A stretch of DNA of 46,601 nt from an uncultured Planctomycetaceae bacterium (GTDB taxonomy: Bacteria > Planctomycetota > Planctomycetia > Pirellulales > Pirellulaceae), in assembly GCA_903863885.1 (NCBI GenBank), contig CAIPEB010000381.1:1-46601 (forward strand). Direction: 5' to 3'. Positions 28,206 through 38,445 of the stretch are shown piece by piece (position 1 is the stretch's first letter; every line of letters starts with the position of its first letter). The notes under the pieces were generated by a model. The model was not told where the DNA came from. It saw only the letters and a list, made by a program, of their open reading frames with translations, and did not search any database. The translations under genes were made by a program, and so were the position numbers.

Positions 28206-28214
28206 TGCTATATT
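28206..28214 (+). promoter_or_regulatory. Extended -10 element before the secreted glycosidase-like gene
   Basis: TGC followed by TATATT (28209-28214) has the extended -10 form, about 70 bases before the ATG at 28285. No clear -35 is seen, which extended -10 promoters can tolerate. Confidence 0.35.
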
Positions 28215-28284
28215 GGCGGCGAATGCTCGACGCCCCCCGGGAGCTGAGCACGCGGTCGAGATGGGCACACCGTGGAGGTGAAGT

Positions 28285-30699
28285 ATGTTCTGCAATGGTC
28301 GAACAGGTTTCTTTCCTTTCGCCTTGATCCTCTCGCTCTCGGGTGTCTTGCCGACGGCATTCGCCCAGAGTTCACGAGACGGTGAAACGTGCAAGGCAAT
28401 CCTCAAGACGCAGTCCGCAGGCCCGAACCTGCTGAGAGCCGACGCCTGGCGGGGATTCGATCAGGGGTTTGTCCTTGAGAGCGGGATCTTCGTCTGCGAC
28501 AACGCGGGAAACCCGGAAGCAAGGCGAGGTGCGTCCCAGACCCTTCAACTCAACCAGAAGGTCCCCTCGCCGATCATCGCCAGCGCATGGAGCAAAGCGG
28601 AAGCGGTCTCCGGCGGAGCAAATGCCGACTACGCCCTCTACCTCGACCTCGTTTACATGGACGGCACGCCCCTCTGGGGTCAAACTTCCGCGTTTGCGGT
28701 CGGAACACATGACTGGCAGCGACGTGAAGTGGTCGTTGTGCCCGAGAAGCCGGTGCGCAGTGTGACGGTGCATCTGCTGCTGCGCGGCCACGCGGGCAAA
28801 GCTTCCTTTCGCGATGCGGAACTGCATGTTCCCGAAACTCCGAGCGGCGCCTGCGTATTCGACGGCGTGGCCGTTCGAATGGAAGCGGCCGCGAAGGAAG
28901 GCTTTCAGATCCGCGATGTCCAGTCGGGATCGGACTTCGTGCACATTGAACGTGAGGCGATGGGAATCCAGCTCCAGCTTCACAAGACAACACAATCGGA
29001 TGTTGACTTCTGGGACGTCGAATTGCGCGACACGACGGGAAAGGACCGCGCGATCACGCTGGTGTACGCAGTTCCCGTCACTCCCCGGGGACTGCAATGG
29101 TGGGATACGCCGCGACAGGGAGACCCGGTGGAAATCCCGCGTGAATACTGCTATTCGGCGAGATTCAGCGCAGGCTGCGGCCGCCTCTCGCGATATCCGC
29201 TGGCCGCAGTGACATCCGCTGAAAAAGGTCTGGCACTGGGTGTGGACCTGGACAAAGCCGCCTTCTACCGCATCGCCTGCAATTCGGCGAGCGGCGAGTT
29301 GTTCATTGCCTGGGATATCGGTTTGACGCCGGAAAAACCGGCAGCTCAACTTCGATTCTGCAAGTACTCGTTCGCGCCGCAGTCCGGATTCCGCGCGGCA
29401 CTGTCCCGCTACTACGAGCTGTTTCCCGAAGCGTTCCGCGTGCGAATCCCGCAGCAGGGACAATGGATGCCCTTTGCCAAGATCAGCACCCTCAAGGATT
29501 GGCAGGATTTCGGCTTCCGATTCAAGGAGGGAAATGACGAGACGGCCTGGGACGACGCGCACGGCATCCTCACGTTCCGCTACACCGAACCGATGACGTG
29601 GTGGATGACCATGCCGAAGGACATGCCCCGCACGATGGAAGCCGCACTGGCCGAAGCGAAGCGGCAGGCGGATGCAAAGAAAGACACGTCGGCCCAGGCT
29701 CTGTTCACGAGCGGCTATCACGATGAATCGGGACAGATCCCTGCCAGATTGCTCGACACTCCGTGGTGCAACGGCGCCGTCTGGAGCACCAACGCCATGC
29801 CGGGTATCGCGGGCGACGTGACCGAATTCAAGCTGAAATGGAACGCTGCCCTGCGCGAAGAACTTTACGGGAAGAACCGGCGCGGCGATCTGGACGGCGA
29901 GTACGTCGATTCAAGCGAAGGATACGTCACGGATGAAATGGACTTCCGCCGCGATCATTTCGTTGCGGCGGAAACGCCGCTCAGTTTCTCGAACGAAACA
30001 CACCGGGTAGGAATTTTTCGGGGGCTGATCGCCTACGAATACGTCAGGACCATGGCCGGCGACGTCCACGCCATGAACAAGTTCATGATGGCCAATGCGA
30101 CGCCGTCGCAACTTTGCTGGCTCGCTCCGTACCTGGATGTGCTCGGAACCGAGACCGACTGGAATCCGCAGAATCACTGGAATCCGATGAGCGACAGCGA
30201 ACTGCTGTACCGCCGGGCCATCTGCAAAGGCAAACCGTACTGTTTTCTGATGAACTCGCGATTCGAAGATTTCTCCGCGACGCTCGTGGAGAAATACATG
30301 AAGCGGGCGCTGGCTTACGGCATGTTTCCGGGCTTTTTCAGCCACAACGCATCCGAGGGCCACTATTTTACGCGTCCCGAATTGTTCGAACGCGACCGGC
30401 CGCTGTTCAAGAAATACGTACCGCTGTGCAAACTCGTCGCCGAGGCCGGATGGGAGCCGATCACTCACGCAACCTGCGACGACCAGAAGGTCTACGTGGA
30501 GCGGTTCGGCAGACAGTACCTGACCGTCTTCAACGACAGCGACAAGGCGAAGACCGTGAGCGTTCGCCTCGACAGCCGCCCGGCAGCCCCCGCCCGCGAG
30601 TTACTCAGCGGCCGCGTCGTCGAATGGACCGGCAATTCCGCCGCGTTCACGCTCGCCGCCGAAGATGTCGCAGTGATCGAACTGTCGGGCACCCGTTGA
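28285..30699 (+). CDS. Large secreted protein, probably a glycoside hydrolase-like barrel
   Basis: An 804-residue protein. GGAGGTG lies shortly before the ATG, and a signal peptide runs to about residue 27 (VLPTAFAQ/SSR). Residues about 30-180 look like a carbohydrate-binding beta sandwich (YALYLDLVYMDGTPLWGQ). The central and C-terminal part, with WNAALREELYGKNRRGDLDGEYVDSSEGY, FRGLIAYEYVRTMAGDVHAMNKF, LAPYLDVLGTETDW and ALAYGMFPGFFSHNASEG, reads like the strand-helix order of a (beta/alpha)8 glycosidase. Acidic residues in LDGEYVDSSE and LGTETDW are candidate catalysts. A C-terminal beta domain (VFNDSDKAKTVSVRL) ends it. GH family and substrate are not assigned. Confidence 0.72.
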   Translation: MFCNGRTGFFPFALILSLSGVLPTAFAQSSRDGETCKAILKTQSAGPNLLRADAWRGFDQGFVLESGIFVCDNAGNPEARRGASQTLQLNQKVPSPIIASAWSKAEAVSGGANADYALYLDLVYMDGTPLWGQTSAFAVGTHDWQRREVVVVPEKPVRSVTVHLLLRGHAGKASFRDAELHVPETPSGACVFDGVAVRMEAAAKEGFQIRDVQSGSDFVHIEREAMGIQLQLHKTTQSDVDFWDVELRDTTGKDRAITLVYAVPVTPRGLQWWDTPRQGDPVEIPREYCYSARFSAGCGRLSRYPLAAVTSAEKGLALGVDLDKAAFYRIACNSASGELFIAWDIGLTPEKPAAQLRFCKYSFAPQSGFRAALSRYYELFPEAFRVRIPQQGQWMPFAKISTLKDWQDFGFRFKEGNDETAWDDAHGILTFRYTEPMTWWMTMPKDMPRTMEAALAEAKRQADAKKDTSAQALFTSGYHDESGQIPARLLDTPWCNGAVWSTNAMPGIAGDVTEFKLKWNAALREELYGKNRRGDLDGEYVDSSEGYVTDEMDFRRDHFVAAETPLSFSNETHRVGIFRGLIAYEYVRTMAGDVHAMNKFMMANATPSQLCWLAPYLDVLGTETDWNPQNHWNPMSDSELLYRRAICKGKPYCFLMNSRFEDFSATLVEKYMKRALAYGMFPGFFSHNASEGHYFTRPELFERDRPLFKKYVPLCKLVAEAGWEPITHATCDDQKVYVERFGRQYLTVFNDSDKAKTVSVRLDSRPAAPARELLSGRVVEWTGNSAAFTLAAEDVAVIELSGTR

Positions 30700-30722
30700 T
30701 GCCGGACATGCGGTCGCCGGCG

Positions 30723-31565
30723 TCACGATCGTCCCATCGCTCGGGCCTTCTCGAGGATCATTGGCCGGGCCTGCTCCATCATTTCGCGCACATCCGCGAA
30801 ACGCATGGTGCGTTGCTCGAATGACCGCCGCTGGATTGCACCGAGAAAACGCCCCTCGAACTCCGGCAGGTTGCTGCCGTAGATGTGAAAGCTGTCCGCC
30901 ATGTGGCAGTACCGCCCCAATCCCAGCGGTTGCCCCGTGAGTTCGCTGATGCGACTCGCGATGCGGTGCTGGAGTTGGACCAGGGCAAAGATGTTCATGA
31001 ATGCGGCTTTGTACGCGTCGTTCGAACGGAACCGCACATTCATGCTCAAACATTCGCCCCCGTCCCCGGGTGTGATCCGGCACCAGATGCTCTGCAGGCA
31101 AGCCGGATCGTAACATGAACTGTCTTCCCAGACCTTCCAGGTGATGGCCTGGGCCCGGCGAGTGTGCGGCGCGGCAGCCAGTTGCCGGCAAACCTCTTCG
31201 ATCTGATCGGTCGGCGGAAGCCCCGGCACGGAATACGCGAACAGCCGCTGATGGTACGTGTACTCCCAACGGGTATCGTCGGGATCGCCGGGGTCGCGCA
31301 CGCAATGGTCCTTGATGCCTTCCAGGACTTCCATCACGTATTCCTGCAACTCGTCGAATCCGCCCGGAAAATCGCGATGAATCATCGGCTCCGCAGTCGG
31401 ATCGTGAACCGTGATGACCATCGTCGCGTCTTTGCTCGGCGGATCGCCCGGCTTGTCGTACTGCGTCCGCATGTCACAGCCGGATTCGTACAACCGCAAC
31501 AAGGCGTTTTCCCAGGCGCGGGCGATGCAGTCCCCCTCGGCACAGAGTACGGGAATTCCGTTCAA
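30723..31565 (-). CDS. Thymidylate synthase-fold protein
   Basis: A 280-residue protein with a TTG start at 31565, chosen because AAAGGAG lies exactly 7 bases upstream. Motifs follow the ThyA order: RRAQAITWKVWED (the double Arg), DPACLQSIWCRI (the nucleophilic Cys), LSMNVRFRSNDAYKAAFMNIF (the Arg-Ser-Asp and Asn positions) and HMADSFHIYGSN (His-x-Tyr). In ThyA the Cys is followed by His (PCH); here it is Leu. Folate-dependent methylation or hydroxymethylation of a pyrimidine nucleotide is plausible, but the role as the cell's dTMP synthase is open. Neighbours give no hint. Confidence 0.78.
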   Translation of the reverse strand: MNGIPVLCAEGDCIARAWENALLRLYESGCDMRTQYDKPGDPPSKDATMVITVHDPTAEPMIHRDFPGGFDELQEYVMEVLEGIKDHCVRDPGDPDDTRWEYTYHQRLFAYSVPGLPPTDQIEEVCRQLAAAPHTRRAQAITWKVWEDSSCYDPACLQSIWCRITPGDGGECLSMNVRFRSNDAYKAAFMNIFALVQLQHRIASRISELTGQPLGLGRYCHMADSFHIYGSNLPEFEGRFLGAIQRRSFEQRTMRFADVREMMEQARPMILEKARAMGRS

Positions 31566-31802
31566 CGATAAGCTCCTTTTGTCCGAGCGTGTCAGCCAAA
31601 CGCACAGGGCGGTAGGACCGCCAGCCAAAGCGGTGCTGCCCCACCGGACAAATAACCCGCTCCCGTTGGTCGCCGGGCTTTGCCCGAAAAATAAACATTC
31701 TGACCGTCACTGCCACAGTGAATCCGAAAATGTGCCCTCTTGCAAGACGCATGCAGGCCAGGCCAGGCCCCTGCTTCCGCAAGCTCGAGTTCTCCGCGGA
31801 TC

Positions 31803-32927
31803 TCACGTTCCGTTGAGCACCTCCCGGTACTGTTCCGCCAGAGCGGCCGCGGCCTGCCCGGCGTCAAACCTCGATTCGGCGATCGCGCGAGCCGCCGCCG
31901 ACATCCGCCGCCGCAGTGGTTCATTGCCAAGCGCGATCTGCACGGCCGAGGCCAGACCGGCGGGATCGCCGGCGGGAACGAGCAGGGCCGCTCCGCTGGA
32001 GTCGGGAAACACCTCCTCCGTGCCGCCGACTCGTGTCGCCACGACAGGGACTCCCGACGCGGCAGCTTCCAGAAGGACGCGTCCGAGCGGCTCCTGGCGA
32101 GCGGGATGAACGAGCAGCGACACCTCCGTCAGCAGCTGCTCCACGTCGGACCGCAGTCCGAGAAAATGGACATGGCCGCGTAACGGCGCCTCGTTCGCGC
32201 GACGCAGCAGCGTCCTTTCGTATTCGACGGTTTCCGGCTTGTCCGAGAATCGTGCTCCGACGATGGCGAAATGCACGCTGCAACGCTGTGCTACCACGAT
32301 CTCGGCCGCATCGAGCAGGACATCAAACCCTTTGCGAAGAATGAACTGACCGATGGATAAGACTAACTGCGAGGAGGGCGGCAGTCCGAGCTCGCTCGTC
32401 AAGAATCCGCTTGATGGACGCGGCTGGAATCTTTCCAGGTCGACGCCGTTATGAATCACGCGAATCTGGTTCTCAGGAAAGCCCAGTCCGGAATACCAGG
32501 ACTTCACTGCCTGCGAAACGGCCAGCAGTCGCCGGTGGCAGCACAGATCACGCCCAGCCACCCGATTCACCCGCATGATGTCCCGCAGGTGACTCAGACT
32601 CGCAATCCGCAACCCCATCGCTACCGGCCCGGAAAGACGCCCCATGACCAGACTGTTGGCATGCAGAAGATCGGGCCGTTCGTGCGCGAGCAACGCGCAA
32701 AGCTCCTTGCGCCGATCGTCAATCGGCAGCGATGCGTCAACGACGTTCGAATTGAGCGGAATATGGCGGATACCGCGGGCCAGCAATTCGCCGGCAAGCG
32801 GACCCGACCGCGGCGCGGCCACGGCAACATCGAACCCGAGCATCGCGACTCGCGCCGCGACGGCGAGCATGGACCGCTCGCCGCCGTTCAGCGATCCGTG
32901 CTCACAAAGAAGCAGCACACGTGCCAC
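31803..32927 (-). CDS. Glycosyltransferase, GT4 family
   Basis: A 374-residue GT-B protein. The N-terminal domain begins LLLCEHGSLNGGERSMLAVA, and the C-terminal domain has IRVIHNGVDLERFQP, LVLSIGQFILRKGFDVLLDA and the donor motif EPLGRVLLEAAASGVPVVA followed by GGTEEV. The Glu-x7-Glu pair for nucleotide-sugar binding is present. It would add a sugar to a cell-surface glycan or lipid; donor and acceptor are unknown. The 237 bases before the thymidylate synthase-like gene hold no gene. Confidence 0.9.
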   Translation of the reverse strand: MARVLLLCEHGSLNGGERSMLAVAARVAMLGFDVAVAAPRSGPLAGELLARGIRHIPLNSNVVDASLPIDDRRKELCALLAHERPDLLHANSLVMGRLSGPVAMGLRIASLSHLRDIMRVNRVAGRDLCCHRRLLAVSQAVKSWYSGLGFPENQIRVIHNGVDLERFQPRPSSGFLTSELGLPPSSQLVLSIGQFILRKGFDVLLDAAEIVVAQRCSVHFAIVGARFSDKPETVEYERTLLRRANEAPLRGHVHFLGLRSDVEQLLTEVSLLVHPARQEPLGRVLLEAAASGVPVVATRVGGTEEVFPDSSGAALLVPAGDPAGLASAVQIALGNEPLRRRMSAAARAIAESRFDAGQAAAALAEQYREVLNGT

Positions 32928-32987
32928 GACGAACCGCCCTGTTGCCGCCAGGTTTCAACCAACGCTTCGGGAGCTTCCCGGACATCT

Positions 32988-33893
32988 TCAATAGCCGAGC
33001 GTCTTGCGCACAAACTCGCGGCTCATCTTCAAGCTCTCGCGCAGCGGACGCGTGAGCTTGAAGCCGCCGGGATGCGCCAGTTCGATGACGGCGTCGCCGC
33101 GGAATGGAATCGCATGCAGCGCCCTGGCAATCGCCGCATAGTCGGTATCGCCTTCCCCCATCGCCTCGGACCAGACTCCATCCGCCTTCTGGTCCCGCAG
33201 GTGCAGAAACACGATCTGAGATTTGTACTTTTCGATGAACTCGACGGGATTCACGCCGCCCCGCACGAGCCAATTCAGATCGGGCCCCAGTTTCACATCC
33301 GGGATGCGCTCCAGAGTGCCTTTCAGATCGTGCATTCCGTTTTCGACTTCGTAGGTATGGTTGTGCAGATTGAGCACGACGCCGTGTGCGTCGCCGATTT
33401 TCATGATCTTCTTGAGCACATCCGCCTGATTATCCAATTGCTCGGGCGTCTTCGGGGCCGGAGTGCCGCCGACAGAAGTGCCCAGGGTCCGTCCACCCAG
33501 TTTCGCCAGGCGGGTAATTACGCGTTCCGCATCCTCGAGAACGGCCGCATTCTTCGTGCGGTCCCACATTTCACCGCCGAAGGACGTGCCGATCACGGGC
33601 AAGTGGTGTTTCTGAGCCAGATCGCCGATGCGCTGCACGGAGTCGTCGGGATACAGGGCGGTGTGCATCAGTTCGATCCCGTCCATTCCGGCATATTGCA
33701 TGTCCGCGAAAATTGTGTCGAGGATCGGCGTGATATCGGTTTTCGGCTGCGTGGCCGCGTAGACCCAGGGATGAGCGCCGACGACGACCTTGGCGGCGTT
33801 GGACGCAAGTGCTTGGCGGGAAACGACGCCCGCGGCAAGCACGGCGAGGGAAGATTGCAGAAACTCACGTCGGTTCGGGTACTTCGGCGACAT
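32988..33893 (-). CDS. Tat-exported sugar phosphate isomerase/epimerase-like protein
   Basis: A 301-residue protein from the ATG at 33893, which has AGGAG 6 bases upstream; the longer frame is not supported. A Tat leader follows (NRREFLQSSLAVLAAGVVS). The rest is an AP-endonuclease-2-like TIM barrel: YAGMDGIELMH, VVLNLHNHTYEVENG, LGPDLNWLVRGGVNP, IVFLHLRDQK and AVIELAHPGG, with metal-binding Glu, His and Asp in the expected places. This is the xylose isomerase-like family that planctomycetes export in large numbers. The substrate is unknown. It is divergent from glgB. Confidence 0.88.
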   Translation of the reverse strand: MSPKYPNRREFLQSSLAVLAAGVVSRQALASNAAKVVVGAHPWVYAATQPKTDITPILDTIFADMQYAGMDGIELMHTALYPDDSVQRIGDLAQKHHLPVIGTSFGGEMWDRTKNAAVLEDAERVITRLAKLGGRTLGTSVGGTPAPKTPEQLDNQADVLKKIMKIGDAHGVVLNLHNHTYEVENGMHDLKGTLERIPDVKLGPDLNWLVRGGVNPVEFIEKYKSQIVFLHLRDQKADGVWSEAMGEGDTDYAAIARALHAIPFRGDAVIELAHPGGFKLTRPLRESLKMSREFVRKTLGY

Positions 33894-34129
33894 GCAGGAC
33901 TCCTGGTTGCTGTGGGCACCGTGGCGGCTGGATTTCGCGTCTTCGGACGGCCGTTTTTCTACTCCCGCGGGCCGGCCGACACAACCTGACACACCGCCTG
34001 ACGCACCGAACCCGCCAAATCCCAGCCCTGCCCGCGGGGAAAAACGGGAAGAAACCGGCCCATCACGCCCCTCGGCAAATGTTTTATTCGCGGATTGGCC
34101 GTGTATGATGGGACCAAGAGGGAGCACCA

Positions 34130-36076
34130 ATGACGAAGCACCGACCGCACGGCCAGCCACACTCCATGTCCTACGACGTCAGCCTGTTGACGGCGGACGA
34201 CGTTTATCTTTTCAACGAAGGCAGCCACGGCGACCTGCAGCACAAGCTCGGGTCGCACCTGATCAGCAGCGGAGGCGTTCCCGGCACGTATTTCGCCGTG
34301 TGGGCGCCGAATGCCCAGGCCGTGCACGTCAAGGGAGACTTCAATTCCTGGAACTCGCACAGCCACGCTCTGCGACACCGCGGAAATTCGGGCATCTGGG
34401 AGGGGTTCATAGCCGGACTAGGAAAGGGAACTCTCTACAAGTACGAGATTACGTCCCACCACAACGCCTACCGCGTGGACAAAGCGGACCCGATGGGCGT
34501 CTTCCACGAAGTCGCTCCGAAAACGGCCTCGATCGTCTGGGATCTCGACTACAGTTGGGGCGACGGCGCATGGATGTCGCAGCGGGCCCGGCGAAACCGG
34601 CTCGATGCGCCCATGTCGGTTTACGAGGTGCACCTGGGCTCGTGGCGGCGGGTATTCGAGGAAGGCAACCGTTCGCTCAGCTACCGCGAACTGGCTCATG
34701 ATCTGGTCGATTATGTGCGGAGGCTGGGCTTTACGCACGTGGAATTGCTGCCCGTGATGGAGCATCCGTTCTTCGGGTCCTGGGGCTATCAGGTCACGGG
34801 CTACTTTGCGCCCAGCAGCCGGTACGGCACGCCGCAGGATTTCAAGTACCTGGTTGACTATCTCCATCGATCGGGCATCGGCGTCATTCTCGACTGGGTA
34901 CCGTCGCATTTCCCCAACGACATGCACGGTCTGGCGTTCTTCGACGGCTCCCACCTGTACGAGCATGCGGATCCGCGGCAGGGCTATCATCCCGACTGGA
35001 ACAGTTGCATCTTCAACTACGGACGCAACGAAGTCCGCAGTTTCCTGCTGAGCAACGCGCTGTACTGGCTGGAGGAATACCACATCGATGGATTGCGAGT
35101 CGATGCGGTCGCATCGATGCTGTATCTCGACTACAGCCGCAAGGAAGGCGAGTGGATTCCCAATCAGTACGGCGGGCGGGAAAACCTGGAAGCCATCTCG
35201 TTTCTGCGGCGATTCAACCAGGAGATCTACCAGCGGCACCCGGACGTGCAGACGATCGCTGAAGAATCGACCGCCTGGCCGATGGTCTCCCGTCCGACCT
35301 ACGTTGGCGGTCTGGGCTTCGGCCTCAAGTGGGACATGGGCTGGATGCACGATACCCTGAAGTACATGTCTCACGACCCCATCCACCGCCAGTACCATCA
35401 CGGCGAACTCACGTTCCGCATGATCTACGCCTTCAACGAGAATTTCATGCTGCCGCTGTCGCACGACGAGGTGGTGCACGGCAAGCATTCGCTATTGAAC
35501 AAGATGCCCGGGGATGACTGGCAGAAGTTCGCCAACCTCCGCCTGCTTTTCGGCTACATGTTCGGCATGCCCGGCAAGAAGCTGATGTTCATGGGCGGAG
35601 AATTCGGCCAGTGGGAAGAATGGCGCCATGACGGAAGCCTGCAGTGGCACCTGACGGAATACCCGCGTCACAGTTCGATCCAGCGATGGGTCGCCTCGCT
35701 GAATCACGCTTACGTCTCCGAGCCGGCCCTGCACGAAGTGGAAACGGACGGCCGGGGTTTCGAGTGGATCGACGCGAACGACACGCAGGCCAGCGTGTTG
35801 AGTTTCCTGCGGCATCCGCGTTCCTCGACCTCGCCTTCCGTGCTGGTTGTCTGCAATTTCACCCCGATCTGCCGATCCAACTACAGCATCGGCGTGCCGA
35901 CGGGCGGATTCTGGACGGAAATCCTCAACAGCGACGCACTCGAACATGGGGGCAGCGGCCAGGGTAATCTCGGAGGAGTCGAGGCTGAGGAGACCCCTTC
36001 GCACGGACGCCCGTATTCTCTGCGGCTCGTCCTTCCGCCTTTGTCCGTTTCGTTTTTCCGCCAGGATCGAGCTTGA
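34130..36076 (+). CDS. glgB: 1,4-alpha-glucan branching enzyme GlgB
   Basis: A 648-residue protein, shorter than E. coli GlgB (728), in line with loss of the first N-terminal domain. A carbohydrate-binding CBM48 module is near residues 45-130 ([21 protein letters not shown]). The GH13 barrel has [22 protein letters not shown] (nucleophile D325), AEES (acid/base E378 or its neighbour) and [12 protein letters not shown] (D446). It makes alpha-1,6 branches in glycogen. GAGGGAG precedes the ATG. Other glycogen genes are not in the window. Confidence 0.95.
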   Translation: MTKHRPHGQPHSMSYDVSLLTADDVYLFNEGSHGDLQHKLGSHLISSGGVPGTYFAVWAPNAQAVHVKGDFNSWNSHSHALRHRGNSGIWEGFIAGLGKGTLYKYEITSHHNAYRVDKADPMGVFHEVAPKTASIVWDLDYSWGDGAWMSQRARRNRLDAPMSVYEVHLGSWRRVFEEGNRSLSYRELAHDLVDYVRRLGFTHVELLPVMEHPFFGSWGYQVTGYFAPSSRYGTPQDFKYLVDYLHRSGIGVILDWVPSHFPNDMHGLAFFDGSHLYEHADPRQGYHPDWNSCIFNYGRNEVRSFLLSNALYWLEEYHIDGLRVDAVASMLYLDYSRKEGEWIPNQYGGRENLEAISFLRRFNQEIYQRHPDVQTIAEESTAWPMVSRPTYVGGLGFGLKWDMGWMHDTLKYMSHDPIHRQYHHGELTFRMIYAFNENFMLPLSHDEVVHGKHSLLNKMPGDDWQKFANLRLLFGYMFGMPGKKLMFMGGEFGQWEEWRHDGSLQWHLTEYPRHSSIQRWVASLNHAYVSEPALHEVETDGRGFEWIDANDTQASVLSFLRHPRSSTSPSVLVVCNFTPICRSNYSIGVPTGGFWTEILNSDALEHGGSGQGNLGGVEAEETPSHGRPYSLRLVLPPLSVSFFRQDRA

Positions 36077-36107
36077 CGGGCGAAATGCCGGCGCGTTCGG
36101 GCCCCGG

Positions 36108-38198
36108 CTAGGATCCCGGCGTCCGCGCAATAGTGAAGTGGAAGACGCTGCCTTCGCCGACAACGGACTCCACCCAGATCCGTCCGCCGTGGCGTTCGAC
36201 GATCCGCTTGCAGATCGCCAGTCCCAGTCCCGAACCGGGAACATCGTCCTCCCGATGAACCCTCTGCAGCACCTGAAAGATCCTGCCGTATTGGTCGGGA
36301 GGAATGCCGGTGCCGTTATCCTGCACGAGGAACTCCCAGACCTCGGGAAGTTCCTTGGCCGAAATGTGGATCCGGGGCGGCACGGCCCGGCGATAGGCAA
36401 TTGCATTGCTCAGCAGGTTCTGAAACAGCACCATCAGTTGTGTCTGGTCCCCGAAGACTGTCGGGAGCGGATCGCACTCGATGCTTGCCCCCGACTCGGC
36501 TGAAACCGCCTGCAGATTGCCGATGGCTTCACGCACAGCCGCGTTGGCATCGCACGGATGGAAGTTCGCGGTTGCGGTGCTGACTCGCGAGTAGGAGAGC
36601 AGGTCGTCCAGCAACCGTTTCATGCGACGCGCACCCTCGACGGCATTGTCCAGAAAATCCAACTCCTCGACCGTGAGTTTTCCGGCAGCCCGAGATTGAA
36701 GCAACTGGCAGTAATTCGTGATGGTCCGCAGCGGAGAATGCAGATCGTGCGACACACTGTATGCAAACTGCTCCAGATCGCGATTGCTGCGTTCGAGTTC
36801 CTCTTCCTTCTGCTGGCGGTCGGCAACTTCCTTCTCCAGACGCGAATTCGAATCGGCCAGTTCCGCTGTGCGACTGGTCACCCGCTGCTCCAAGTCCCCA
36901 TGTGCCCGACGCAACCCTTCTTCCGCCTGTTTGCGGTCAGTGACATCGAGCACAGCCGTCTGAAACGCGGGACCATCGACCCAATCGACCAGGGTGATGA
37001 ACTTCTCCAGCCAGAACGTGCTTCCGTCTCGGCGAGAGCCCTGGGTTTCGTAACGCAGCGGGAATACCGGATCGAACTGCGCATCGGATCCGCACACCAG
37101 CAGATGTTCCTGATCGTCCGGAGACAGCAGCGATTCGACCGTCGAAAGTCCCAGAATCTCTTCGACGGTGTAGCCGTAGAGTCGAGCGAACGTCTTGTTG
37201 ACAAACAGAGGTCTGAACTGCCGGTGCACAAGCACTCCCTGCACCGACCCTTCGATGAGGTCGCGAAACCGCTGTTCGAGTTTGTACTGCTGGGCCTGCA
37301 GCGCTTCGATATGGCGGCGCGAAGTCTGAATTACGGCCGCCAGATGGCGGGCAACGCCGCCCAGTGCGGCCAGATCCCGATTCGTGAATTCCCCGGCCTC
37401 GCGGGGCGACTCGAGTTGGATTACGCCGAGCACTTCATCCGACCAGATGAGCGGGACGCAGACGATCGAGCGAGACGGCGAATCTGCCCTATCATCGTGC
37501 CGGCCGTTCGCGGTGGCCCCGTGTTCAATCGTCAGCAGTGCCGATTTCTGCGAAGCTACTGCGTCAAGCAGTGTCCGCCGAACCACGACCGGACCTGTGA
37601 CGCCCGCCCGCCGCCGTACGGCCGCCGGCACAAAATCTTCACTGCCGTTGCGCCGCAGAAAAATGGCCCCCATCGTCGCCGCTTTGAATGCGCCGAACAG
37701 TTGATCGAGAATGCTCGAGAGTACGCGAGACGGGTTCGGCGCCGTGGGCAATTCCTGGAGCACCGCCAGAATCGCATGAAACGTATCGCTCGGCAGTTCG
37801 GCCTCCCCCCCGGAAGTATCGTCGCTGACGTCGAGCTTGGAGAGCACTTCGTCGCCCGTGCAGTCCCGATCCGACATCCTGACGTCGCTCGACGGATCTT
37901 CCTCGTAGATGAACTCGAACGTCGCGATTCGGAAACTGTCACCCGAGTAGAGCCGCTTCCGGCCGGCGGTCCCCGCAGCGATAACCTGGCCGTTGACGAG
38001 CACGCCGTTGCGGCTTTCCAGGTCCTCGATGTACGCAATGCCATCGACGAGCGTGATCCGAGCATGCTCCCGGCTGACCGCGAAGTGGTCAAGAACCACG
38101 TCACATTGCCGAGGATTCCGGCCGAAGACAATCGTCCCGGAATCCAATTCATATACTCGTCCGGACTTCAGTCCGGCTATGTTCCGAATAAGAGCCAT
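36108..38198 (-). CDS. FHA-GAF-PAS sensor histidine kinase
   Basis: A 696-residue cytoplasmic kinase. The N-terminal FHA domain (GTIVFGRNPRQCDVVLDH, VSREHARI, DLESRNGVLVNG) reads phosphothreonine. Then come a GAF domain (IVCVPLIWSDEVLGVIQLES), a PAS domain (FVNKTFARLYGYTVEEILG), a long coiled coil, and the HisKA helix with AYSVSHDLHSPLRTI, whose His takes the phosphate. The ATPase part has N box LFQNLLSNAIAYR, G1 DNGTGIPP and G2 GSGLGLAICKRIVE. There are no membrane segments, so the signal is internal. The FHA domain suggests crosstalk with Ser/Thr kinases. No response regulator is adjacent. Convergent with glgB. Confidence 0.93.
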   Translation of the reverse strand: MALIRNIAGLKSGRVYELDSGTIVFGRNPRQCDVVLDHFAVSREHARITLVDGIAYIEDLESRNGVLVNGQVIAAGTAGRKRLYSGDSFRIATFEFIYEEDPSSDVRMSDRDCTGDEVLSKLDVSDDTSGGEAELPSDTFHAILAVLQELPTAPNPSRVLSSILDQLFGAFKAATMGAIFLRRNGSEDFVPAAVRRRAGVTGPVVVRRTLLDAVASQKSALLTIEHGATANGRHDDRADSPSRSIVCVPLIWSDEVLGVIQLESPREAGEFTNRDLAALGGVARHLAAVIQTSRRHIEALQAQQYKLEQRFRDLIEGSVQGVLVHRQFRPLFVNKTFARLYGYTVEEILGLSTVESLLSPDDQEHLLVCGSDAQFDPVFPLRYETQGSRRDGSTFWLEKFITLVDWVDGPAFQTAVLDVTDRKQAEEGLRRAHGDLEQRVTSRTAELADSNSRLEKEVADRQQKEEELERSNRDLEQFAYSVSHDLHSPLRTITNYCQLLQSRAAGKLTVEELDFLDNAVEGARRMKRLLDDLLSYSRVSTATANFHPCDANAAVREAIGNLQAVSAESGASIECDPLPTVFGDQTQLMVLFQNLLSNAIAYRRAVPPRIHISAKELPEVWEFLVQDNGTGIPPDQYGRIFQVLQRVHREDDVPGSGLGLAICKRIVERHGGRIWVESVVGEGSVFHFTIARTPGS

Positions 38199-38445
38199 TT
38201 CCGCTCGGTTTCCACGAGTCGCATACTGCGGACTTCGCACAACGACTTAAGCGCCCTCCGGCCCGCCCCCGCACCGGCCGCCCTCGTGCCCCTTCTTCGG
38301 TACCGCTGTAACCGCATTATGATCGGACAATCGCGCAATCTAGCCTAGACAGATGCGAGCGGCAACCGATTGCAGGGGATTCGGCTGAGCGCAATGACGC
38401 TCTTCGCCTCGTAACCGGCACCGGCACCCGAAGCACCCGAGGACT

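Noticed and set aside
38160-38175. Perfect inverted repeat CCGGACT, TC, AGTCCGG
   Set aside because: It lies within the start of the kinase coding sequence and has no T tract, so it is probably a chance product of codons near the FHA domain.
36558-38348. Long plus-strand open frame over the histidine kinase
   Set aside because: All kinase motifs are on the minus strand; this frame is a codon-bias shadow.
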